NCBI GenBank assembly: GCA_945889495.1
Contig: CAMDBU010000002.1
Location: forward strand, 17,984-81,983
Source: Syntrophobacter sp. SbD2
Lineage (GTDB): Bacteria; Desulfobacterota; Binatia; UBA9968
DNA: 64,000 nucleotides
Direction: 5' to 3'
Within the stretch, counting starts at the first letter, position 1. Each line of letters starts with the position of its first letter. The notes below the pieces were generated by a model. It saw only the letters and a list, made by a program, of their open reading frames with translations, was not told the origin of the DNA and did not search any database. Below, one piece after another: positions 57,210-64,000 of this stretch. The position numbers and the translations under genes are program-made.

Positions 57210-57312
57210 TAGCACTCCTTCGAGGTCGCGAATCCAGGCGATTTTATAACAGAAAAAATTTGCCATTGCACGCGGCTGGCGGGCCATCCGGCGCGCTGTC
57301 GAGGGCGGCAAG

Positions 57313-58122
57313 CTAGTTGCGGAAAAGAGTATTGAAGGTCGCCAGCAAGCAGTCCGATTCGCCGGCGATGGATTCCAGCGCCTTGGCCTGTTCCAACGTG
57401 ACCGCGCCGAGGTTTTGCTGGCGCAGGGTTTGAATCGTCGCCGCCATGGACTTCAACCGGAACTCGGCTTCGCCGGCGATAAATGAACTGACCTGCGCCT
57501 GGGCCTGGGCGCGGCGTTCGAGTTCGTCAGTTTTGCCTGCTAGCTCCCGGCGGGTGAGTTCCAATTGTTGGATCGAATCGAAATGGGCTAAAGCGGCGGC
57601 GATCTGGTCGGCCACTGCTTCGAGAAAATCGCCGTCGCCGGCGCTTAACTTGCGCGGCCGGATGTTGGCGCATAACAGCACGCCCTGACGTTTCCCCTGG
57701 CCGCCAATCGGAAATGCGGCAAAGAAACGATAACGATCGCGGCGCGCCGGCGTGGCTTGACTGAAGCGATTGTAGAACGGGTCGGTCAGGATATTTTCGA
57801 AGATCGCCGCCTTGCCCGACTGCGCGACCATGCCTAGGATGCTTTCCATCGACTGTTGGTCGCGCGGTGGCGGCGTGACCGCCAAGCGGTTTTCGACGCT
57901 GGCTACGAGTTGCAGCGCCGCTACCTGCGGGTCGAGGAGAAAAATTCTCACCCGGTCGAGATTGAGCGCTTCGCTGATTACCGCTGCGGCCAATTGCAGC
58001 AGTTGGCTCGGTGACTGTGCCTGAGTTGCCGCCGCGGCCAGCGAACGTAGAGCGGTGAGCCGGCTGGCTGGCGCCGCTGAAGTTGGCAGGCTGGCTCGAT
58101 CTCTCAAAGGTTTAGCATCCAT
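57313..58122 (-). CDS. GAF-domain protein
   Basis: A 269-residue cytosolic protein. Residues about 25-190 form a GAF domain (LQLAAAVISEALNLDRVRIFLLDPQVAALQLVAS, ...ILGMVAQSGKAAIFENI, AAFPIGGQGKRQGVLLCAN). A coiled coil follows (IQQLELTRRELAGKTDELERRAQAQAQ). There is no output kinase, cyclase or HTH domain, so it may be a sensor that signals through a partner. The ligand is unknown. Its 3' end is about 100 bases from the ferredoxin gene on the same strand. Confidence 0.85.
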   Translation of the reverse strand: MDAKPLRDRASLPTSAAPASRLTALRSLAAAATQAQSPSQLLQLAAAVISEALNLDRVRIFLLDPQVAALQLVASVENRLAVTPPPRDQQSMESILGMVAQSGKAAIFENILTDPFYNRFSQATPARRDRYRFFAAFPIGGQGKRQGVLLCANIRPRKLSAGDGDFLEAVADQIAAALAHFDSIQQLELTRRELAGKTDELERRAQAQAQVSSFIAGEAEFRLKSMAATIQTLRQQNLGAVTLEQAKALESIAGESDCLLATFNTLFRN

Positions 58123-58328
58123 GGAAAGCGCTTTGCGGTGAGCCTTTTTGAGTCTCTCAACTAGCGATGTTACGCCGCGGCGGAAATACCCGGCAATCGG
58201 GTGGATGCTCTAATTGCCAGGATAATAATATCTAGGCGCGGCGCTTGATGTTCACGGCCAGCGCGATGGACAAAAAACCGCGCGCTTGTTAGCTTCCAGC
58301 GATACCTCTGAGTGCCGATGAAAAACCC

Positions 58329-59015
58329 ATGAACCGCGTCGACGAAATCAACCGCCGCATCGTCGCCTGCCGCAAATGTCCGCGCTTGGTGCGCTGGCGC
58401 GAGGCCTGCGCGAAAAAACCGCCGCGCCGCTTCGTCGGCCAGAATTACTGGGCCAAGCCGTTGGCTGGGGTCGGCGATGATCAAGCACGCGTCTTAATCG
58501 TCGGCCTGGCGCCAGCCGCCCATGGCGGTAACCGCACCGGCCGGATGTTTACCGGCGACCGCAGCGGCGATTGGCTCTACGGCGCTTTATTTCAGGCCGG
58601 TTTCGCCAACCAGCCCAACTCGGATCATCGCAACGACGGCTTGCGGCTCACCGATTGCTACATTACGGCGGCGGTGCATTGCGCGCCGCCTGCGAACAAA
58701 CCCAATCTGCTCGAGTTCAAACGCTGCCGGCCGTACTTGGTGGAAGAGTTGCAAACTTTTCGCACAGCTGAAGTGGTGATCGTGCTCGGCAAGATCGCCT
58801 TCGATTCGTTCCTTGCCGCCTATCAGGAGAACGGCGGCGCGCTGGCCAAGCCGCGGCCCAAGTTCGGCCATGGCGCGGCTTATCAACTTACCAATGGCTT
58901 GCGGCTCATCTGTTCCTATCATCCGAGCCAGCAGAACACGTTCACCGGCAAGCTCACCCGGACCATGTTTCAAAATGTTTTCGACCAGGCCAAGGCGGCC
59001 CTCCGAGCTTCCTAG
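58329..59015 (+). CDS. uracil-DNA glycosylase family 5 (UDGb type)
   Basis: A 228-residue base-excision-repair enzyme. The active-site motif GLAPAAHGGNRTGRMFTGD identifies family 5 (UDGb), which lacks the polar catalytic residue of family 1 and accepts uracil and some other deaminated bases. Cysteines for a [4Fe-4S] cluster are in CRKCPRL and, later, DCYITAAVHCAPP and FKRC. The second motif SYHPSQQNT is present. The start MNRVDEINRRIVACRKCP is normal for the family. Confidence 0.92.
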   Translation: MNRVDEINRRIVACRKCPRLVRWREACAKKPPRRFVGQNYWAKPLAGVGDDQARVLIVGLAPAAHGGNRTGRMFTGDRSGDWLYGALFQAGFANQPNSDHRNDGLRLTDCYITAAVHCAPPANKPNLLEFKRCRPYLVEELQTFRTAEVVIVLGKIAFDSFLAAYQENGGALAKPRPKFGHGAAYQLTNGLRLICSYHPSQQNTFTGKLTRTMFQNVFDQAKAALRAS

Positions 59016-59021
59016 GATTTC

Positions 59022-59900
59022 GTGGAAACCGGAATCTTCTACGCCATTGTTGCGGGTCTCTTCTGGGGCACCAGTCCGGTGTTGGTCAAGCGCGGCTTAG
59101 TGCGCGCCGATGTCAGCGCGGCGACGCTTTACCAGCAGGCGACGATTCTGGTCACCTTGATCGTCGCGGCGCTTTACGAAGGCAAACTGTTCGCCGGCGA
59201 TATTTCGCCCATGGCGATCTTGGTTTTCGCCGGCACCGGCGTGGTCGGCGCTTATCTCGGCCGCACGCTGTTTATTAAAACCGTCGATCAAATTGGCGCC
59301 GCGCGGGCGCAGTCGCTGAATAATTCTTCGCCGTTGATCACCGTACTCCTGGCCGCGCTGTTTCTCGGCGAGCCACTTACGTTGACGGTCTTGGTCGGCG
59401 TGGTCTTGATCATTTCCGGCGTGTTCTTTATCACCGAGCCGGAAGATCGAGCGGCGGGCGGCGGCGCCAAGAAACTTCTCACCCTCACTTCGATCATGGC
59501 GACGGTCTGTTACGGCATCGTGCCGGTGCTGAAAAAGTTCGCCACTGAAAACGGCGGCACGCCGGTGCTGGGCGCTTTGGTCATGCACGCTACCGGGCTG
59601 CTCTTACTGGTGACGCTCGGCAGCCTGCTCAAGATCGAGTTCAAAGCCGAGCGCATCGCCACCAGCAGCGTGGTGTGTTTCGTCAGCGCGGGCTTTCTCT
59701 ACGCCATCGGCTCGATCATGACGCTCAAAGCTTTGACCTACGCGCCGGCATCGGTGGCGGCGCCGGTGTGGAGCGCCCAGCCGATCGTCAGTTTTTTCTT
59801 GGCCAAGACGACGCTCAAAGGTATCGAGGCGGTCAATTGGCGCGATGGCGTGGCCGCGGTGATGGTCGTTGCCGGGGTGTTGGTGTTGCGGCTGGGATGA
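59022..59900 (+). CDS. EamA/DMT family transporter
   Basis: A 292-residue inner-membrane protein with ten hydrophobic helices in two EamA repeats (about 5-140 and 150-290). It begins at GTG (METGIFYAIVAGLFWGTSPVLVKRGL), seven bases after the glycosylase stop. The proline-and-glycine-rich helices and the NNSSPLITVLLAALFLGEPLT segment are standard. It probably exports or imports a small metabolite; the substrate cannot be told. It is followed by a short repeat and a FAD/Fe-S oxidoreductase. Confidence 0.9.
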   Translation: METGIFYAIVAGLFWGTSPVLVKRGLVRADVSAATLYQQATILVTLIVAALYEGKLFAGDISPMAILVFAGTGVVGAYLGRTLFIKTVDQIGAARAQSLNNSSPLITVLLAALFLGEPLTLTVLVGVVLIISGVFFITEPEDRAAGGGAKKLLTLTSIMATVCYGIVPVLKKFATENGGTPVLGALVMHATGLLLLVTLGSLLKIEFKAERIATSSVVCFVSAGFLYAIGSIMTLKALTYAPASVAAPVWSAQPIVSFFLAKTTLKGIEAVNWRDGVAAVMVVAGVLVLRLG

Positions 59901-59934
59901 AATAAGGCAAAAGGAAAAAGGTAAAGGCAAAATT
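59901..59934. repeat. short-word repeat (AAAGGCAAAAGG type)
   Basis: AAGGCAAAAGGAAAAAGGTA and a further AAAGGC word, in the 58-base gap before the oxidoreductase gene. The track ORF wrongly translates it as part of the protein. Confidence 0.5.
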
Positions 59935-59958
59935 AACCGAGATTACATGGAGATAACG

Positions 59959-62829
59959 ATGCAGGTGGGCAGGGATTATTTTGAGATCGAAGCGGAGTTG
60001 AAAAAGCGCATCGAGGGCGATTTGCGCTTCGATAAGTATTCGCGGCTGCTTTATTCCACCGACGCGTCGATTTATCAGATCGAACCCATCGGCGTGGTGG
60101 TGCCGCGCCATAAGGCGGACGTTCAGGCGGCCATCGAAGTGGCCAACCGCTTGGGCGTGTCGATCCTGTCGCGTGGCGGCGGCACGTCCTTGGCCGGCCA
60201 GGCGGTGGGCCATTCCATCGTGCTCGATTTTTCCAAGTACATGCAGAACGTGCTCGAAGTGAACCAGGAAGAGCTGTGGTGCCGCGTCCAGCCCGGTTTG
60301 GTGCAAGATGAACTGAATGCTTACGTGCGCGGCGTCGGTCTGCAATTCGGCCCCGACACTTCGACATCGAACCGCGCCACCATCGGCGGCATGATCGGCA
60401 ACAATTCATCGGGCGCCCATTCGCTGACCTACGGCAAGACTTTGGATCATGTCATCGAGCTGACCGTGCTGATGGCCGACGGTTCCGAAGTGGTCTTGAA
60501 GGATCTCGCGCCCGATCAAGTGGAGCGCAAGAGCAAGGCCGACACCGTCGAGGGGCGCGCTTACCGCGAAGTGTCGCGTTTGGCGCAGCAGCATAGGAGC
60601 GAAATCCTAGCGCGCTATCCGAAGATCATGCGCCGCGTCTCCGGCTACAACCTCGACGAGTTCGTCAAAGCGCAGCCATTTAATTTATCGCGCATGATCG
60701 TCGGCTCGGAGGGGACGCTGGCGGCCATCGTCGAGGCCAAGATGCGGCTCGTGCCCAAGCCCAAGTTCACGGCCATGGACGTGATCCATTTTCACGACGA
60801 CATCGACGCCCTCCAATGCGCCCAGACCATTCTCCAAACCAAGCCCTACGCCATGGAGTCGACGGACAAGATGATCTTGAATCTTGCCCGCGGCAATATC
60901 GAGCAGTCGCGCAAGCTGGGCTTTGTCCAGGGCGCGCCGGATTCGTTGCTCATGGTCGAGTACGCCGGCGAAACCGAAGCGGAAGTCAAAGATCAAGTGG
61001 AAAAACTCGAAGCGCTGCGCCAGCGCGAAAAGATCGGCTACGCCTCGACGTTGGCTTTCAAAGCCGAAGAAGTGAAATCGATCTGGGGCGTGCGCAAGGC
61101 CGGCTTGGGACTATTGCTCGGTATGAAGGGCGACAAGAAGCCCATCGCCTTCGTCGAAGACACCGCGGTGTCGCCGGAGCAGCTGCCCGAGTTCATCAAA
61201 CGATTTCGCGAGATCGTCACGCGCCACGACACCGTGGCCGGTTACTACGGCCACTGTTCGGTGGGCTGCATGCATATTCGGCCGTTGATTAATCTTAAGG
61301 AAGGCAGCGAGAAAGCTAAGATGGTCTCCATCGCCAACGCGATCTCGGATTTAGTCTTGGAGTTCAACGGCGCCATGTCGGGCGAGCATGGCGACGGCTT
61401 GGCGCGCAGCCATTTCAACCAGAAACTGTTCGGCACGGCTATCTATGAAGGCTTTCGCCAGATCAAGCGTGCCTTCGATGCGAATAATTTATTCAATCCC
61501 GGTAAGATCGTCGACGCGCCGGCGATGACCGAGTCGTTAAAAATCAGCCCGCAGTACAAGACCTGGGAGCCGCAAACGACGCTCGACTTTTCCGAGCAGG
61601 GCGGTTTCGCGCGGGCGGTGGAAATGTGCAGCGGCATGGGCGAATGCCGAAAAAAACTCGACGGCACCATGTGCCCGTCCTACATGGGCACGCTCGACGA
61701 AGAGCACTCCACCCGCGGCCGGGCCAATGCCTTGCGCAACGTCCTTTCCGGCTTGGTGCCCAAGTCGGAGTTCACCGGCAAGCGCTTGCACGATGTCATG
61801 GATCTTTGTTTGGAATGCAAAGCCTGCAAAGCCGAATGCCCGTCCAACGTCGACATGGCGAAGTTGAAATATGAATTCCTCGATCACTACCACCGCGCCA
61901 ACGGCTTGCCGCTGCGCAATCGCATATTCGGCGCTATCGCCAATCTCAGCCGGCTCGGCTCAGCGCTGGCACCGGTGTCCAACTGGCTCGCCGGTTCATC
62001 GCTCAACCGCTGGATGATGGATCTACTCACTGGCATCGACCGGCGCCGGCCATTGCCCGTGTTCGCCAGCGAGAGTTTTGACGATTGGTTCCGCGCCCAC
62101 AAACCGGAAGGCGACGGTGCTAGAGGCGACGTGGTTCTCTTTAACGACACCTTCAACAACTACAACACGCCCAAGGTCGCCAGCGCCGCGACGCGTTTTC
62201 TCGAACGGGCCGGCTACCGGGTTCTGCTGGTCGACAAAAAATGCTGCGGCCGGCCGATGATCTCCAAAGGCATGCTCAGCCAGGCCAAGGAAAACGCCGC
62301 GTGGAATATCGCGCAGCTGGCGCCCTACGCCGAGAAGGGCGTCGCGATTGTCGGCTTGGAGCCGTCCTGCCTGCTGACGCTGCGCGACGAGTATCCCGAA
62401 TTCGTTCGCACCGAGGTGGCGAAGAGCGTCGCGAAAAACAGTTTCCTGTTCGAAGAGTTCGTCATGCGCGAAGTCGACGCCGGCCGGTTGACACTCGCCG
62501 CCAACGGCAAAGGCAAGAAAGTTTTATTGCACGGCCACTGTCATCAAAAAGCTCTAGTCGGTACCGCGCCGACGGTGGCGATGCTCAAAGCCGCCGGCTA
62601 TGAAGTTAGCGAAGTCGACTCCGGCTGTTGCGGTATGGCCGGCTCCTTCGGCTTCGAAAAAGAGCACTACGACTTGTCGGTCAAGATCGGTAACCGCCGC
62701 CTCGCGCCGGCGGTCAAAGCGCTCGGCACCGAAGTCGAAGTCGCCGCGCCAGGAATTTCCTGCCGCCAGCAGATCGAGCATTTGGCGGCGCGCCAGGCGA
62801 AGCATCCGGTGGAGCTGCTTGCGCAGTGA
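59959..62829 (+). CDS. FAD-linked oxidase/Fe-S two-domain oxidoreductase (GlcD-GlcF-like fusion)
   Basis: A 956-residue protein starting at ATG 59959, seven bases after GGAG (track start 59869 is too early). The N-terminal half is a FAD-binding-4/FAD-oxidase-C unit: SRGGGTSLAGQAVG near residue 72, GGMIGNNSSGAHSLTYGKT, and VAGYYGHCSVGCMHIRP. The C-terminal half has CLECKACKAECPSNVD near residue 617 for [4Fe-4S] binding, preceded by CSGMGECRKK...MCPSY, and two CCG domains (CCGRP near 761, CCGMAGSFG near 890). Such fusions oxidise 2-hydroxy acids such as D-lactate or glycolate and pass electrons to quinone or a ferredoxin. Confidence 0.92.
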   Translation: MQVGRDYFEIEAELKKRIEGDLRFDKYSRLLYSTDASIYQIEPIGVVVPRHKADVQAAIEVANRLGVSILSRGGGTSLAGQAVGHSIVLDFSKYMQNVLEVNQEELWCRVQPGLVQDELNAYVRGVGLQFGPDTSTSNRATIGGMIGNNSSGAHSLTYGKTLDHVIELTVLMADGSEVVLKDLAPDQVERKSKADTVEGRAYREVSRLAQQHRSEILARYPKIMRRVSGYNLDEFVKAQPFNLSRMIVGSEGTLAAIVEAKMRLVPKPKFTAMDVIHFHDDIDALQCAQTILQTKPYAMESTDKMILNLARGNIEQSRKLGFVQGAPDSLLMVEYAGETEAEVKDQVEKLEALRQREKIGYASTLAFKAEEVKSIWGVRKAGLGLLLGMKGDKKPIAFVEDTAVSPEQLPEFIKRFREIVTRHDTVAGYYGHCSVGCMHIRPLINLKEGSEKAKMVSIANAISDLVLEFNGAMSGEHGDGLARSHFNQKLFGTAIYEGFRQIKRAFDANNLFNPGKIVDAPAMTESLKISPQYKTWEPQTTLDFSEQGGFARAVEMCSGMGECRKKLDGTMCPSYMGTLDEEHSTRGRANALRNVLSGLVPKSEFTGKRLHDVMDLCLECKACKAECPSNVDMAKLKYEFLDHYHRANGLPLRNRIFGAIANLSRLGSALAPVSNWLAGSSLNRWMMDLLTGIDRRRPLPVFASESFDDWFRAHKPEGDGARGDVVLFNDTFNNYNTPKVASAATRFLERAGYRVLLVDKKCCGRPMISKGMLSQAKENAAWNIAQLAPYAEKGVAIVGLEPSCLLTLRDEYPEFVRTEVAKSVAKNSFLFEEFVMREVDAGRLTLAANGKGKKVLLHGHCHQKALVGTAPTVAMLKAAGYEVSEVDSGCCGMAGSFGFEKEHYDLSVKIGNRRLAPAVKALGTEVEVAAPGISCRQQIEHLAARQAKHPVELLAQ

Positions 62830-62925
62830 CCCGTGCAATGCAGACACTGCCGCTAGGTCAGCGCATGCGCCAACGCGTGTTTTTTTGGATGGTATAAGTT
62901 GCCGTGGTTGAATGGGCAGTCTTTT

Positions 62926-64000
62926 CTACCCCAGTTTTTGTTTAAGAGTTTCAGCTAGATGTTTTAATTTCTCGGCTTCGTCGTCGCGCTGCAGTTTACG
63001 CAAGCTTTGCTCAAGAAAGCTGATGCCGTTGAATACCGAATCTTGGTCTTTTGCAGTGCCGACGAAGTGGATTACCTCGGTGTATTCGCGAATCAGGTCG
63101 CTTAGGTTCTGCTCAAGTGTGCCGTCGGCAAGGTATTGCCTGAGTAGTAAATCGGGTTGGGCTACGCGATTCCAGAAGCTGGCCTTCTCTTTGGCTTCTT
63201 TTTTAGCCGACTCCAGTGCCTGGCTCAGCGCCTCAACAAATTGTTGCTTTGACTCACCAGCGGCTTCGCCGAGTAGAATTGTCGCGTCCAACCAATTGGT
63301 CAAAGGATAGTAAAGATCGCTTTCGTTCTTTTGCCTCTTGTAGTCGGCGGCGGCCCAGTAGGCTGACTGCATCTCTTTGAGCGCCTTGAGAAAATCGTTG
63401 GCAGACAAATTCGGTGTGGCTGCAATTTTGTAGGTCTTAGCTCTCAGAGCAAGGCGCTCGCCGGTGGCTTCAAGTTCAAGCAGCGCCTCAATTCGGCGTT
63501 TGCCGCTGGCGATCAACGCCTGGCTTTGTTTTTCCAGCTCAGGTGATATAAGTTCCGCCAATTTTGCCGCTTGATCGATCAGTCTCGCTCCCTGACGGAC
63601 TTCAAGATTGCCGAGTTGCTCGACGGCCCTAACCTGGATGGTGGCGTCGCGGCTCTTGAGCGCGGCGCTGTAACTTGTGATCGCTTTGTCGAATTCGCCG
63701 GCTTCCGCCCACGCTTCGCCTAAGCTCGCCAGCACCGCGGAATCTGCTTTCCAGGGAGATTTTGCAACTTGGTCGGCGATTTTGTCTAGATCGGCCCGCA
63801 ACTCGATCTTTCCGGCGATATCGGCGCTCATCTCGCGGCTAACAATGTTACCTAGTGCCTGACCGGAAACCCCAATCTCAGTCTCTGCATCGCCGTAACG
63901 GCACGGGGTTAAGCGGGCTTTGAGGGCACGAAGAATGGCAATAAGTGGAGTTGGAAAGGGAGTTTTTTGCGAATGTGCTGGGGAAGGAAGGAATTTTCCC
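62926..64000 (-). CDS. C-terminal part of a large TPR-type protein, probably CHAT-linked (runs off right edge)
   Basis: The track gives 301 residues from ATG 63831, but the frame stays open upstream to the window end (reading ...GNIVSREM and before), so the true start is outside and at least 56 more codons belong to it. The visible part has TPR-like helices (SAVLASLGEAWAEAGEFDKAITSYSAAL) and a region with YYPLTNWLDATILLG and SFWNRVAQPDLLLRQYL. I recall this arrangement from C-terminal regions of CHAT-peptidase and TRAF-binding-type proteins. The N-terminal domain that would decide this is missing. No transmembrane segment is seen. Confidence 0.65.
   Translation of the reverse strand, partial: GKFLPSPAHSQKTPFPTPLIAILRALKARLTPCRYGDAETEIGVSGQALGNIVSREMSADIAGKIELRADLDKIADQVAKSPWKADSAVLASLGEAWAEAGEFDKAITSYSAALKSRDATIQVRAVEQLGNLEVRQGARLIDQAAKLAELISPELEKQSQALIASGKRRIEALLELEATGERLALRAKTYKIAATPNLSANDFLKALKEMQSAYWAAADYKRQKNESDLYYPLTNWLDATILLGEAAGESKQQFVEALSQALESAKKEAKEKASFWNRVAQPDLLLRQYLADGTLEQNLSDLIREYTEVIHFVGTAKDQDSVFNGISFLEQSLRKLQRDDEAEKLKHLAETLKQKLG

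Overview
This 64 kb window is GC-rich bacterial chromosome. It is densely coding and mostly housekeeping, with no phage, transposase, rRNA operon or CRISPR array. The gene families resemble uncultured soil or groundwater lineages once grouped with Deltaproteobacteria (for example Binatota/Desulfobacterota-like). Pointers are the thrS-infC-rpmI-rplT-pheS-pheT-ihfA-merR order, an infC that appears to start at AUC (as described for Myxococcus), a likely selenoprotein, UbiD/amidohydrolase/SDR/aldehyde dehydrogenase catabolic genes, a mycobacterial-type succinate dehydrogenase anchor, and many short-word repeats between genes. The lineage is an inference.

Layout. 1-6 kb: partial alanine dehydrogenase (left edge), a DUF423 membrane protein, and two equal-length (489 aa) carboxyltransferase paralogues flanking an amidohydrolase. 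6-8.8 kb: an orphan amino-acid-type binding lipoprotein, then a rearranged patch in which the NUDIX-dnaE junction was duplicated and a PIN/RHH toxin-antitoxin pair lies between the two copies. 8.8-21.5 kb: dnaE-hflX-pgsA, tRNA-Val and the translation-factor/synthetase operon, ending in IHF-alpha and a MerR regulator; then tRNA-Pro. 21.8-25 kb: coiled-coil protein, pcm, NlpD-like LysM/M23 lipoprotein, MetE-like protein. 25.2-29 kb: an accessory island with a GHKL ATPase carrying a C-terminal PD-(D/E)xK-like motif (candidate defence protein) and two divergent VapC modules. 29-33 kb: apt, an orphan nuoI, thiC with a strong terminator, and a C15-like peptidase. 33-46 kb: HigBA, CPA2 antiporter, purC, SulP transporter, purEK, then stress/membrane genes (DUF350, tandem Usp, TerC, NhaR-like LysR, DUF2294).

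45.9-64 kb: an ArsC/Spx-like gene whose ORF is interrupted by one in-frame TGA exactly where the redox Cys belongs, with a bacterial SECIS-like hairpin; UbiD, aldehyde dehydrogenase and SDR; pilT-pilU; sdhCAB; a thioredoxin-like [2Fe-2S] protein; a GAF protein; family-5 uracil-DNA glycosylase; EamA transporter; a FAD/Fe-S two-part oxidoreductase; and the C-terminal part of a large TPR-type (probably CHAT-linked) protein running off the right edge.

Most notable: (i) the putative selenocysteine protein, (ii) the GHKL-nuclease fusion beside two TA modules, (iii) the toxin-antitoxin pair bracketed by a decayed duplication that includes a dnaE fragment, and (iv) a PheT lacking its usual tRNA-binding OB domain.
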